Shown: positions 18,067 to 27,928 of the stretch, piece by piece | Layout: each line of letters starts with the position of its first letter | Numbering within the stretch: the first letter of the stretch is position 1 | DNA from: JBGPTK01 sp963797765 | Lineage (GTDB): Bacteria; Acidobacteriota; Terriglobia; Acidiferrales; UBA7541 | Direction of reading: 5' to 3' | Assembly (NCBI GenBank): GCA_963797765.1 | Contig: CAWCQU010000007.1 | Coordinates: 62,001 to 126,000 of the forward strand | Length of the DNA stretch: 64,000 nt | Program-made: the position numbers and the translations under genes | Notes under the pieces: generated by a model | Told to the model about the DNA's origin: nothing | The model's database searches: none | What the model saw: only the letters and a program-made list of their open reading frames with translations

Positions 18067-19338
18067 TCACCGAGTCACAGCACGCCTTGAAGGACGCCCC
18101 CATCTGCGAGACGGCGTGGTGCTAGATTGATTCGAATAGAAATTAGGGCGAGGAGAATGGCGGGGTAGGGCGGCTCTGACGAGCGTTCCGGCTGCGGTGG
18201 ATTCAATCGAGAGAGTGCCGCCGAAGAGCCGGAGGCGTTCTTGCATACTGCGGATTCCGACGCCGAGAGTGGTTGGGCTTCCTCCGTCGATGCGCAGGCC
18301 GCGGCCCTGATCGCGAATTTCCAGCACCACTTCTTCTCCGAGACAGAAGATTTTTATGCTGGCGACGGTGCTGCCGGAATGGCCGTGAATATTGCTAAGG
18401 CTTTCCTGGATGATCCGGAACAGCGCGATTTCACGATCGCGATCCAACCTGCCCACTTCATCGGAAATTTCCAGTTCCACGGTCAGGCCGCTGCGCATTT
18501 CAAATCCCTGGATATATTCGGTGAGGGCGGCGGTTAATCCCAGATCGTCGATCAGCGGCGGATGCATCAGGTAGGAAAGATTGCGGATTTCGGCGGTGGC
18601 GGACGCGATCAATTCCCGGCATTCCTGAAACCGATTCAAGTTTGCGAGCGAAGAGTCCATTTCCATGCGGTCAATCGTCATGCTCAAGGCAGCCAGCGCC
18701 TGGCCAGTGGAATCGTGAAGTTCGCGAGCGATCCGCCGGCGCTCATCATCCTGGGCCCTGATCAGCAGCCCGGTAAGCGATCGCAACGAAGCGTTGCTTA
18801 ATTCGAGTTCCGTGGTGCGTTCGCGAACCGCGTTCCCGAGTTGCGCTTGCGCGTTACGAAGCTGCTCTTCGGCCAGTTTGCGGCCGCTTAAGTCCTGGCA
18901 GATGCCGATGATGCCGCTTAAAGATCCAGATTCGTCAAACAGCGGGGAAAGCGCCACAAGAGTCGCGAGAAATTGGCCGTTTTTGCAGCGTACCTCAAAT
19001 TCGCCCGAGCAACTTTGGCCCGCGCTCAACTGTTCCAAATGGTTTTTTGCTTCCTGCTCCGTCCGGGCGCTCACGGTGATTTCCATGATGTTCGAGCCGA
19101 TCATTTCCTTTGCCTGCCATCCGTAGAGCTGCTCGGCGAAGGGATTCCAGTAGGTGATCGTGCCCGCCTGGTCCGTAATAATGATCGCGGCTCTAATGGC
19201 GTCCAGATAGGGATTGTGAGACGACCCGTTGTGGCCCTTCGAATTTCGCGGCTTCAAAGACTGTGGAGAACCACCGTTAGTGCCCGCTGACCGTGTGTCA
19301 GCGTTGCGATTCAATTGCGGAGTTTTCTCAGTGTTCAT
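18067..19338 (-). CDS. PAS-domain sensor histidine kinase (NarL-partner type)
   Basis: 423 residues, cytosolic. A disordered Ser/Asn-rich start (1-42) leads to a PAS domain (about 44-155; IIITDQAGTITYWNPFAEQL), a coiled coil, a HisKA_3 domain with phosphorylated H208 (ARELHDSTGQ) and an HATPase_c domain (SLSNIHGHSG; DQGRGLR). Its kinase core is closely similar in layout to the GAF kinase at 12990-14327. It lies next to a Crp/Fnr gene and a stand-alone receiver, which may be its partner (inference). The PAS domain shows no heme or flavin motif I can identify. Confidence 0.87.
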   Translation of the reverse strand: MNTEKTPQLNRNADTRSAGTNGGSPQSLKPRNSKGHNGSSHNPYLDAIRAAIIITDQAGTITYWNPFAEQLYGWQAKEMIGSNIMEITVSARTEQEAKNHLEQLSAGQSCSGEFEVRCKNGQFLATLVALSPLFDESGSLSGIIGICQDLSGRKLAEEQLRNAQAQLGNAVRERTTELELSNASLRSLTGLLIRAQDDERRRIARELHDSTGQALAALSMTIDRMEMDSSLANLNRFQECRELIASATAEIRNLSYLMHPPLIDDLGLTAALTEYIQGFEMRSGLTVELEISDEVGRLDRDREIALFRIIQESLSNIHGHSGSTVASIKIFCLGEEVVLEIRDQGRGLRIDGGSPTTLGVGIRSMQERLRLFGGTLSIESTAAGTLVRAALPRHSPRPNFYSNQSSTTPSRRWGRPSRRAVTR

Positions 19339-19457
19339 CGCCCCCGCCTTTACTAGTCTGAGTAATACTCAGGCGATTACTTACAACTCATATCAAGGCG
19401 AGCGGCGGCTTGTCTGTACCATTCTGAACATCTGGATGTTCGCTACCGCACAAGGCT

Positions 19458-20207
19458 TCAGATCGCCTCTGCTTCCCATTCCCTTAACTGGCGTTGCACA
19501 ATCCCATAACACTCGCACGCCGCATCTTCCAGCCGCTGCCGGTTCCGGATTGTGACGGTGCCTCGAGTGTAAGAGATGAGGCCCGCCTTCTGCAGGATGC
19601 CTGCGGAGACGGTGACGCTGGAGCGGCGGGTTCCCAGCATCTGCGATAGAAATTCCTGGGTAAGAGGTAGTTTGTGCAGATGAATGCGGTCTTGGCTCAT
19701 CAAGATCCACCGGGCCAATCGTTCTTCGACGCCGTGCAAGCGATTGCAAGCCGCCACTTGCGTCACCTGCATCGCGAGCTGCTGGGCATACCGATGCAAT
19801 TGCTGAGTGAATTCCGGGCACTGGAGCATCAGCTGCTTGAGCGATTCGGCATCGATGCGATACGCCGTGGCGTCACCCTGGACGACGACGCGCGTGGGGC
19901 TAGTGCGGTATCCCGCCAGCAGCGGCAAGCCGGCAAAGCCCTCCCTGCCGATCAGGCCAACCTCCACCGATTTTCCGTCCGGCTGGACGGCAAGAACCGA
20001 CAATAATCCGTCGTTCACGAAGTAGCCGGATTTGATGTTTTCCCCGGATTCATACAGGACTTGATGGAGTTTCAGTCGCACTAATTCCAGTTTTGCCAGC
20101 ACTTTGGCGCGTTCGTCGGGGGGAAGACTGTGCAGGATTTTACTGCCGATTGCTTTTCCGTCTCCATCTTTAGAGAGCGGAGAGGTAGGGAGGAACTTTT
20201 TCGCCAT
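19458..20207 (-). CDS. Crp/Fnr family transcriptional regulator
   Basis: 249 residues: a cyclic-nucleotide-binding-like beta barrel (about 35-150; GYFVNDGLLSVL, EVGLIGREGFAGLP) and a C-terminal winged helix (about 160-235; LTQEFLSQMLGTRRSSVTV). There is no Cys cluster, so it is not an oxygen-sensing FNR; the residues that bind cAMP in Crp are not clearly present, so the ligand is unknown. Proteins of this subgroup with a GREGFAGLP-like motif are common in Acidobacteria and Proteobacteria. It lies downstream of the receiver gene's divergent promoter. Confidence 0.87.
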   Translation of the reverse strand: MAKKFLPTSPLSKDGDGKAIGSKILHSLPPDERAKVLAKLELVRLKLHQVLYESGENIKSGYFVNDGLLSVLAVQPDGKSVEVGLIGREGFAGLPLLAGYRTSPTRVVVQGDATAYRIDAESLKQLMLQCPEFTQQLHRYAQQLAMQVTQVAACNRLHGVEERLARWILMSQDRIHLHKLPLTQEFLSQMLGTRRSSVTVSAGILQKAGLISYTRGTVTIRNRQRLEDAACECYGIVQRQLREWEAEAI

Positions 20208-20518
20208 AGCGGCTCCTTGGCAAAATCCACAGCATCTGATTTTCGCAAGGAACCGTCACCCGAAGGGCGCGGCGGAAAGATGCTAGAAGAGACAACTCCA
20301 TAGTACGCCCTTTTTGAGTGATTCAGTGGGAATTCGCATCCCCGGACCTGGTAGCCCAAGGTGCATCCAACCGAACAGATAAATGTGCGCTAGCGTACAG
20401 ACTTCAATGTATTCTCTCATCCGCAACTAGAGGGTAAGGTGAGCTTAGCCCACTGCTTTGCCGGCCGCCGACGCAAAGGACGTCGTCAGCCGCTCCGTAA
20501 CAACAAACGACGTGTTCC
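20208..20518. promoter_or_regulatory. Divergent promoter region of crp-like and receiver genes
   Basis: 311 bases between two divergently oriented genes, so both promoters must lie here. Near 20391-20412 the bases TGTGCGCTAGCGTACAG form an imperfect palindrome (GCGCTAGCG core) that could be an operator. No gene is seen. Confidence 0.35.
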
Positions 20519-20893
20519 ATGGCGCATACCATCCTGATCGTGGACGACAGTTCCCTGTTTCGCGATTCCCTGCGCTCCTGCATCAGTCAATCGGGCCGCT
20601 GGCGAGTGTGTGGTGAGGCAGGCGACGGCAAGGTGGCTGTAGAAAAAGTGAAGGAATTGCAACCGGACATCGTGATCTTGGATTTGCAGATGCCGGTGAT
20701 GAATGGCCTGGAGGCGGCCCGGCAAATCAGCCGGATTGCGCCGAAAACAGTCATGGTGATGTTTACGATTCAGGATCACGAGCGGCTCTTGAAAGATGCC
20801 CGCGCCGCCGGCATTCAAAACGTCTTCTCAAAATACGATGGAGTTGCCGATCATTTGTTCGCTTTTTTGAATGAGGTATGCACCGAACACTGA
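20519..20893 (+). CDS. Stand-alone response regulator receiver domain
   Basis: 124 residues, a complete receiver and nothing else. The acidic pocket D9, D10, the phosphorylated D55 (ILDLQMPVMNG), T83 and K105 are all present, so phosphorylation is expected. There is no DNA-binding or enzymatic output domain, unlike the NarL-type regulators expected for the two nearby HisKA_3 kinases. It may act as a phosphate sink or shuttle, or contact another protein (inference). Confidence 0.87.
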   Translation: MAHTILIVDDSSLFRDSLRSCISQSGRWRVCGEAGDGKVAVEKVKELQPDIVILDLQMPVMNGLEAARQISRIAPKTVMVMFTIQDHERLLKDARAAGIQNVFSKYDGVADHLFAFLNEVCTEH

Positions 20894-20917
20894 GGGCCAG
20901 CGGAAGAATTGGCCCCA

Positions 20918-21247
20918 CTAATTGGCGTGCTTGCCCTTTTCCAGCGGGCGGGGTTGAGCGGAATCCTTGGCTTCCGAAGCTTCCTTCGGCTTGATAGCGT
21001 CCGAATCCGGCGCGATGGTGACTTCCATTTCGGCTCCCAGTTTCAGGCTTACGGGGTTGCCGTCGTCATCTTGGAGCGTATTTTCCACGCGAATTTCCCG
21101 GTAGAGGTCCTCGGCGCCTTGCACGGCGATCTGAGCCTTTTCCGGATGATTGGGACCGATGGAAGGAATGATCTTTTCAACGGTCTCTGGAAGAGTTACG
21201 GCTACTTTGTCGTCAGCGCTGTCGCCATTCTTGGGATTGGCGCTCAT
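20918..21247 (-). CDS. Hypothetical protein, 109 residues
   Basis: Small acidic soluble protein starting MSANPKNGDSADDKV, with one conserved-looking block (LPETVEKIIPSIGPNHPEKA) and a beta-rich middle (RVENTLQDDDGNPVSLKLG). ATG 21247 is chosen because GGAG lies six bases upstream; an ATG four codons earlier is too close to the same site. The C-terminal tail is Lys/Glu/Pro rich and probably disordered. Family unknown. Confidence 0.6.
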   Translation of the reverse strand: MSANPKNGDSADDKVAVTLPETVEKIIPSIGPNHPEKAQIAVQGAEDLYREIRVENTLQDDDGNPVSLKLGAEMEVTIAPDSDAIKPKEASEAKDSAQPRPLEKGKHAN

Positions 21248-21667
21248 CAAATACTCCATTCCTCCGTAAGATTCCCATGGGTCAAACTTCCGATTGCACA
21301 ACGATTCTAATACAGGTAGGGGGAAAGAACATCGTCGCATAGGGGGGCCTGGAGATAGACGCGTTCGTATGGTAGGCATCGATTCGCGAACGGGGAGTCA
21401 AAGTCCGTTAGGGCTCGTTGGTGTTCAAACGTCTGCAACGGACCCGGGATGGCTGACGAGGCCTGGGATGACGCCAAAAGAGAAAGTGCGTGAATTTAAG
21501 GTCTCGCATAGCCGCCAGAAGCTAAGCAACACCGGTCACGCCGGAATCTTGGGGCTTAAAATTCGCGGGACGGACGCAGAAAATGTGTGTCCGCGCGCTC
21601 ACGGCTCGCTTTGCGGGGAGTCCATTATTCATACGGACGGCGCCGCTGTGCGCGTGGGGTGAATCGG
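21248..21667. other. Intergenic region before the ADOP permease gene
   Basis: 420 bases between divergent genes. No gene with a ribosome site or family motif is seen. It should hold the promoters for both neighbours; I cannot identify specific boxes. Confidence 0.4.
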
Positions 21668-24107
21668 ATGGAAACGATCTTCCAGGATGTGCGCTACGGG
21701 TTGCGCATGCTGCGCCGGAAACCCGGATTTACCCTGGTGGCTGTGCTGACATTGGCTCTGGGAATCGGAGCCAACACAGCAATCTTCAGCGTGATTCAAA
21801 ACGTGCTGCTTCGCCCGCTTCCCTTCTCCCAGCCGGAACACCTGGTTCAAATCTGGAATAGCTACCTGCCGGCGTTTCCTCAGCTCGGCGTTTCTCCTGG
21901 GGATTACCAGGATTGGCACCGCGAACAGCGCAGCCTTTCGGCGATGGGCGGGTTTACCGAACTCACCACGGGATTCAACCTGACCGGGGAAGGCGAGCCG
22001 CAGCGCGTGGAGACCAGATATGCCACTTCGGATTTATTTCCGTTGCTGGGAGTGCGGCCCGTTGTTGGGCGTGGATTCAATCCCGAAGAAGACAAACCGG
22101 GCAGCTCGCCGGTGGTGATGCTGAGCCATAAATTCTGGGAGAGCCGCTACGGCGGCGATCCCGGCGTGGTGGGACGAACCCTTACGCTCGATGGGCGGCG
22201 CTACATCGTCGTCGGCGTCTTGCCGGCGGCCGCGGAGGTGCTGCGTACTGCGGATCTCTGGATGCCGTTCGGGCAATCTCCGGATGATTTGAGCGAACAC
22301 ATCCATCACGGAGTTTTTGGCGTGGGCAGACTGAAGCCGGGCGTGGCGATCGCTCAGGCCCAGGCGGAATTTACGGAATTGAATCACCAGGAAGAAATTG
22401 CCTTCCCCGATTCGCACAAGCACTGGGGCGTGGTCGTGGGGCGATTGGAAAATCCGGCGGCCGTGAAATTGCGCCGGACTCTATTGGTGCTTTTCGGAGC
22501 GGTGGGGCTGGTGCTGTTGATCGCCTGCGTGAACCTGGTAAACCTGCTGCTCGCGCGCAACGCAGCGCGCGAAAAAGAAATCGGATTGCGCACGGCGCTG
22601 GGGGCCACCCCGCTGAGATTATTGCGCCAATTGCTGACGGAAACCACGCTGCTCTCCTTCATCGGCGGCGCCGTGGGATTGATGCTGGCCGGGGCCGGCA
22701 TTCGCATCTTGAGCGCCATGGTTCCGGCCGATCTGGTTATCGTGGAGCAATCGCGGCTGAGCCTTCCCGTGTTGCTCTTCACCCTCGCTCTGTGCCTTGG
22801 GGCGGGAATTGCATGCGGATTGCTTCCTGCTCTGCAGGCTCGCCAGACCAATTTGAGCAACATCCTGAAGCAAGGCGGCAAGGGAACGGGCGCATTCGGA
22901 CGGCACCGGGTTCACGACCTTCTGGTGATCTGTGAAGTTGCCCTGGCGCTCATCCCCCTGGTAGGAGCGGGCCTGCTGCTGCGCAGTTTTCATCACTTGC
23001 TGCAAGTCGATCCCGGCATCCAAACCGACCACATTTTGACCATGGATATCGAGCAACCGTCTCTGACGGTCGAGGAATACCTAAAACAGACGCAAGAGCA
23101 GCAAACGGCTTTGAGCATCAAACAGGCCCTGGAATTCCAGCAGATTGCCGAGAAAATCCAGGGATTGCCGGGAGTGAAATCCGTGGGAGGAGTGAGCACG
23201 TTGCCGTTTGCATCGGGACTGCGGGAAGCCAGCCGTTTCGTCGTGGAAGGACAGCCGCTGCCGGATTCGGGTGTGCGTCCCGTGGCGCAATTCCGAACAG
23301 CGAGCGAAGGATATTTTTCGACTGTGGGAATCCGGCTGCTCAGCGGGCGCTGGCTGAATCAAGCGGATTGGCCGTTGCAAAACATCATGGTGAACGAAAC
23401 GATGGCGCGACGGTTCTGGCCGGAGACGGGTCCGATCGGCAAACGCATCGATATGTGCTCGCTTGATCCGAAGCCGTGCTGGCATCCGATTGTGGGAGTT
23501 GTTAGCAACGTCCACCAGTTCGGCCTCGATGCCGGGCCCACGTACGACGTGTATTTCACCGGCGGTTGGACGGGAAACCTGGTGATTCGCACGGCTTCCG
23601 ATCCCGGCGCGCTGGCATTCGCTGCAGCACAGGAAATTCATAAGATCGACCCGGCGCTGCCCGTCACGCACGTGATGACCATGGATGGATTGATTTCAGA
23701 ATCTGTTTCTCCGCGCAGATTTTCAGCAGTGCTCATTGCCGTTGTTTGCCGCGCTCGCTCTGCTGCTGGCCGCGGTGGGAATTTATGGAGTGATGAGCTA
23801 CACCGTGGGACAACGAACCCACGAAATCGGAATTCGCATGGCGCTGGGCGCCCAACCGGCCGACGTGCTGCGGATGATTTTAAGGCGCGGCATGTTGCTG
23901 GCGATTGCAGGAGTAGCCGCAGGACTGGCAGGCTCGCTGGCCTTGACGCGATTCCTAGCGACACTGCTCTTCGGAGTGCAGGCGAACGATCCGGCGACAT
24001 TCGTCGCGGTCACGTTGCTGCTGGTGATCGTAGCGATGGCGGCATGTTACGTTCCAGCCCGCCGCGCCATGCAAGTAGACCCGATGGTCGCCCTGCGCTA
24101 CGAATAA
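21668..24107 (+). CDS. ADOP-type ABC transporter permease (MacB/FtsX), interrupted by a one-base insertion
   Basis: 812 residues once the frame is repaired. It begins METIFQDVRYGLRMLRRKPG, the N-terminal signature of the acidobacterial duplicated orphan permease family, followed by a membrane helix (about 21-43), a MacB-like periplasmic domain, three helices with the FtsX core, then a second periplasmic domain and a second FtsX block (GIYGVMSYTVGQRTHEIGIR, ending DPMVALRYE). These permeases occur without a cognate ATPase gene, as here. The frame breaks after FSAVL: deleting the A at 23735 gives FSAVLLPLFAALALLLAAVG, exactly the family pattern. Probable sequencing error. The upstream frame from 21587 is not part of the gene. 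Confidence 0.9.
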
Positions 24108-24130
24108 TCCTTACTCTGCGTTTCCGCATC

Positions 24131-24220
24131 TCTCTGCGGCCCTCTGCGCCTCTGCGGTAAAAAGGTTTTCGATCTGCTCACAAGAAACAGCCTTACCGCA
24201 GAGACGCAGAGATCGCAGAA
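24131..24220. repeat. Inverted pair of family E repeats between convergent genes
   Basis: CTCTGCGCCTCTGCGGTAA ends at 24160, and the reverse form TTACCGCAGAGACGCAGAGA begins at 24193. The pair can fold into a long hairpin and lies exactly between the converging permease and yceH genes, a position suited to two-way transcript ending (inference). Confidence 0.8.
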
Positions 24221-24224
24221 GGAC

Positions 24225-24896
24225 CTATTCGAATTGTTTTCGGAAGTCGGCGAACTGTTGTTTCAGCGCGGCAATTTCTTTTTTCAGGTCTGCGATTTCG
24301 GATTCAGCGCGCGCCAATCGATCGCCCGTTGATGCACTGGCGCTGGCTGCGGAAATTTCGCGGGCCCGGGCCGGTGTGGCTTGCGCTTCCGGAATTTCCA
24401 CGTCGCCGCAAAGAAGATGCGTGTAGCGCGCTTCCTTGGTGCCGGGGAGCCGCGGCAGTATCTTCACCAGCGGCGGATCGTGATGTATCAGCCGATCGAG
24501 CGTGGACTGCACCTCGCTCAATTCCTCAAACGGATGCATGCGGCTGGCCCGGCTGCGCAGTTCCCCCGAAGTCTGCCGGTTGCGCAGCAGCAATTCGCAA
24601 AGAATCGCCGTTTCCAAACGATTGAAATTAAACGCTTCCTGCAAGCGATGCTCGTACTTCCGCACCCGGCTATCGAAATTATCAGCCGGCCCGGCCAGTT
24701 CCTTGCCATTCAACGTGCGCAAAGCCTGCGTCACCGCATCTTCATCCAGATTCATTACCGGATCGCGATTCGATTTCTGGTTGCAGGCATTTACCAGCGC
24801 GTTTAACGAAAGCGGATAGTAATCCGGCGTGGTAATTTCTTTCTCGATCAGCGCTCCCAGCACGCGCGCCTCGATTTCCGTAAGCAGAATATCCAT
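24225..24896 (-). CDS. yceH: YceH family protein (DUF480, UPF0502)
   Basis: 223 residues. The start MDILLTEIEARVLGALIEKE and the block LSLNALVNACNQKSNRDPVM are the hallmark of the YceH/DUF480 family: two winged-helix domains in tandem (about 1-90 and 95-170) followed here by a short coiled coil (about 195-223; SEIADLKKEIAALKQQFADF). The molecular role of YceH is not established. ATG 24896 is preferred to the GTG-like start at 24923 because it gives the family's exact N-terminus. Confidence 0.88.
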   Translation of the reverse strand: MDILLTEIEARVLGALIEKEITTPDYYPLSLNALVNACNQKSNRDPVMNLDEDAVTQALRTLNGKELAGPADNFDSRVRKYEHRLQEAFNFNRLETAILCELLLRNRQTSGELRSRASRMHPFEELSEVQSTLDRLIHHDPPLVKILPRLPGTKEARYTHLLCGDVEIPEAQATPARAREISAASASASTGDRLARAESEIADLKKEIAALKQQFADFRKQFE

Positions 24897-25026
24897 CGCC
24901 AGGAATCTTACACAATCGCGCAAAAAAGTAGCAGGGTTTCGGGGAATTGGTTGGGAATCAATGGAAGGCCATTCCGGGAAAGTAACATTCGCCGCCAGGG
25001 ATTCCCCACCGAATTACGGTTTTCCC

Positions 25027-25055
25027 CTCTGCGAACTCTGCGCCCTCTGCGGTAA
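25027..25055. repeat. Family E repeat
   Basis: CTCTGCGCCCTCTGCGGTAA variant, the same family as 24131-24220, 32701-32716, 36049-36077 and 56176-56218. It lies upstream of the yceH start and downstream of the next gene. Confidence 0.7.
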
Positions 25056-25085
25056 AAGCCCTTCCTGTTCTTCTGGGCTAGACGG

Positions 25086-25640
25086 TTAAACAGAATGGCG
25101 AAGCATCACCCGCTCGGAGTGATCCCCCGCCTTGAACCAAGTTTCCTTGATACAAATGCGAAGGCGAACCGTCGATTCACCCGGACCCGATCCCACTCCA
25201 CCAAGCGAAGCAGCAGCCACGCTCTGAACCGGTTCCACGCTCACAATTCCTTGTGATTTTCCGAGCGCATATTTGATCTGGAATCCGTCCGATGCATTAC
25301 CGGATTGCTCCACAATCTGGCCACGCTGCGCAGTCAAATCCGAATCAATCTCGTCCCGCAAAGCCTGCATCAAAGCGGCCCAATCCTTCGACTGAATCAC
25401 CAGCGTCGGCTCAAAATCCGCCTCATGCGTGGCGAATCCCCGCCCCGCGCCGCCGCTCGTGCCCGAGGCTTGCTCCGAAAATTGAGCAGCCTTGAACCAC
25501 GCGATCACTTTATCCGGCGAATAAGTTTTCAGAAACGCGCTTTCGTTTTCCGAAGAGGGAGAAACCAGCCGGGGTTGATCCACTGCAAACCAGACCAAGC
25601 AACCCGCCACCACGACAAGCAACGCCAGGGCGATTTTCAT
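25086..25640 (-). CDS. Membrane-anchored hypothetical protein
   Basis: 184 residues starting MKIALALLVVVAGCLVWFAV, an N-terminal hydrophobic anchor; C14 is not followed by a proper lipobox, so I read it as a transmembrane anchor rather than a lipoprotein. The rest is a soluble, probably periplasmic domain with no motif I recognise (SKDWAALMQALRDEIDSDL in the middle). GGTGAAAC precedes ATG 25640. Function unknown. Confidence 0.65.
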   Translation of the reverse strand: MKIALALLVVVAGCLVWFAVDQPRLVSPSSENESAFLKTYSPDKVIAWFKAAQFSEQASGTSGGAGRGFATHEADFEPTLVIQSKDWAALMQALRDEIDSDLTAQRGQIVEQSGNASDGFQIKYALGKSQGIVSVEPVQSVAAASLGGVGSGPGESTVRLRICIKETWFKAGDHSERVMLRHSV

Positions 25641-25883
25641 GTTTCACCATCCAGAATCTAAGCTTGGTTTGCCCAAATTCCATCGCACTCCGAAAAGATA
25701 CGCGCTTAGATTTTCATTGTCTAGAGTGTAAAAGCGTCCACTCTTCCGACAAGGGAAATTGTCGCGGCTTCGTCGAAACTATTCTGGTTTGCATCGCGTC
25801 TATGAAAATAGTTTCCGGCGCGCCGAACTTGGCGGATTGATCCAGCGGATACCGGTCTAGCACGCCCGGGAGGAAGACACTTC

Positions 25884-26943
25884 ATGTTCATCAAGGCACG
25901 CCGTGGCTTTCTTCTTTCGATCGCTCTGCTGGGCGGCGCGGCCGCGCTTTCCGCGCAGCAGGATAAGCCGCGAACTCAACCGAGCGGCGGCACGATCTAC
26001 CTGGATGTTGTCGTCGCCGCAAAATCTGGTTCGCCGGTCGCCGGTCTTCAGCAGCAGGATTTCACGTTGCTCGATAACAAAGCCCCGCAGGCGATCACTT
26101 CATTCAAGGCCGTCAGCGGCCGCGAAGCCCCCATGGAAGTGGTGGTGGTGATCGACGCGGTGAACATCGATTTCCAGCATCTGGGTTTCGCGCGCGACCA
26201 AATCGAGAAATTTCTGCGCAGCGAAGGCGGACATCTCGCGTACCCCACCTTGCTGGTGCTCGTCACCGATCAAGGCATCAAGGTTTTGGGAGAATTCTCG
26301 AATGACGGCAACGTCCTCAGCGCCGCGCTGGATCGCGAAGAGATCGGCCTGCGCACCATTCGCCGGCTCCAGCGGCTTTTACGGCGCGGACGAACGGCTG
26401 CAGATTTCTCTTGGAGCGCTGCACCAACTGGCGGCCAGCGAAGCTCCGCGCCCGGGCCGAAAACTTGTGCTGTGGGTTTCGCCGGGATGGCCGCTGCTCT
26501 CCGGCCCAAATATCGAGCTCGATACCAAGCAGCGCGAACGAATCTTTGCAAATATCGTGGATTTCTCGACGCAGCTCCAGCGGTCGCGCGTCACGCTTTA
26601 CAGCGTCGATCCTCTGGGCGCCAGTGAATCGCTCTCCTTTGCGTCGCATTACATGGATTTCGTCAAGGGCGTCAGCAAGCTCAACCAGGTGGACGTGGGG
26701 GATCTGGCGCTGCAGGTGATCGCCATCCAAAGCGGCGGCTTGGTTCTCGAGTTCAATAACGACGTCGCCAGCCTGTTGCAGGAGGCCCTTTCCAAGACCG
26801 TGCCCTATTACGAACTCTCCTTTAATTCGCCCGCAGCCGACCAGCAAAACGAATATCACCACCTGGAAATCAAACTGGCAAAGCCCGGCCTAATAGCCCG
26901 CACCCGCCAAGGCTTTTACGCGCAACCTGCTGCCCGGCAATAG
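25884..26943 (+). CDS. VWFA-related secreted protein, interrupted by a one-base insertion
   Basis: 352 residues after repair. Signal peptide (about 1-25, cut after LSAQQ), then the acidobacterial VWFA-related fold: a small beta domain (GTIYLDVVVAAKSG.. LLDNKAPQAI) and a von Willebrand A domain. The metal site is degenerate (VVVVIDAVNIDF instead of DxSxS). The frame changes around 26361: reading LRTI then AGSSGFYGADERLQISLGAL needs one base removed. The C-terminus (YYELSFNSP, TRQGFYA) fits the family. Three relatives lie at 53982-57290. Confidence 0.85.
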
Positions 26944-27069
26944 AGCGGCTTCGATTGATTGTTGGGTGTGAATCTTCCGCGAAGAGAAAACGGGAGGCCT
27001 CCCAAAACAATATTTTGGATGCTCGAATTGGACTGTGATATTTAGGGCCGTGGGGAGCTGAACTGGCAA

Positions 27070-27357
27070 ATGGGCACCGCGAAAGATTGGATATCGGTGG
27101 CGATCGTAGCCGTTGGTTGGGGCGGATTAATGCTCCTGAGAGGAACACTTCGGAGAAGAAGGTCTCAGCTTGTTCCCACCATCTCAGCAGTGGAAGCAAT
27201 CGGATGTGCCCTTTGGGGCTTGGGACTCGGACTCATATTGACGTTTCACCTGCGGGCGTTCCGCTGGCCGCTCATTTTGCTGGTCGTTGCGGCCTTCCTC
27301 GGCGGCGCGTATTTCGTTGACGAGTTGAAGACGCAAGATGTTTCTTCCACAAATTGA
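27070..27357 (+). CDS. Small membrane protein, unknown
   Basis: 95 residues with three hydrophobic segments (about 8-24, 42-60, 66-84) and a basic loop RGTLRRRRSQL. ATG 27070 has GGGGAG about 12 bases upstream. The stop is 28 bases before the next start, so the two genes are probably co-transcribed. No family is recognised. Confidence 0.55.
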   Translation: MGTAKDWISVAIVAVGWGGLMLLRGTLRRRRSQLVPTISAVEAIGCALWGLGLGLILTFHLRAFRWPLILLVVAAFLGGAYFVDELKTQDVSSTN

Positions 27358-27385
27358 GCTGAAATCCCTGCTGAGGGAGAATTCG

Positions 27386-27811
27386 ATGACTTTGGATGAG
27401 TTAGATCACAATTTGCCTAATGGCTTTCATGATGCTGAGATTTCTTCACTTGAACTGGACTATGTGGCGGGAATCGCGAAGTTCCAACTTTCTCTCCTCG
27501 TCGGGGGGCCGGACGGCCCAGAGGCGATGGGCGATACCTATCGAAGAGCGATTCTGACGATAACAGGACTGTGCTTCTGTTCCATTGGACATCCATACCC
27601 TACCTACCCGTTCCTCCCCAACGGGAAACCGATTTGTGTTAGCGGCGATCCCGCGAGACCCGATCATCTGCCTACCCTTTCTGATTTAGCTGCAAAATTT
27701 CCCGCTGGCACTTGGTGCTATCGATTTTTTGTTCAGGATTGGAACGCTTTCATCCATATTGCCGGGCGCGACGCGGAAGTGAGATGGATCGGGCACGAAC
27801 CGAAGAATTAA
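27386..27811 (+). CDS. Hypothetical protein, 141 residues
   Basis: Soluble protein starting MTLDELDHNLPNGFHDAEIS; GGGAGA lies upstream of ATG 27386. The pattern (GFHDAEISSLELDY with a later conserved FSIGHPYPTYPF-like Pro/Tyr block and many aromatic residues) resembles small single-domain proteins of the immunity or DUF class, but I cannot name it. It probably forms a unit with the membrane protein just upstream. Confidence 0.55.
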   Translation: MTLDELDHNLPNGFHDAEISSLELDYVAGIAKFQLSLLVGGPDGPEAMGDTYRRAILTITGLCFCSIGHPYPTYPFLPNGKPICVSGDPARPDHLPTLSDLAAKFPAGTWCYRFFVQDWNAFIHIAGRDAEVRWIGHEPKN

Positions 27812-27928
27812 GATTAGCAACAGCTCGCCCCCCACACATGGGTGGTCATAGCCTTCTTATGCAGACACCGAGTTCGGGAGCAGCGCGAACCTGGAGCCGG
27901 TCGTTGTTTGACCGGCCCCGTTCCTTAT

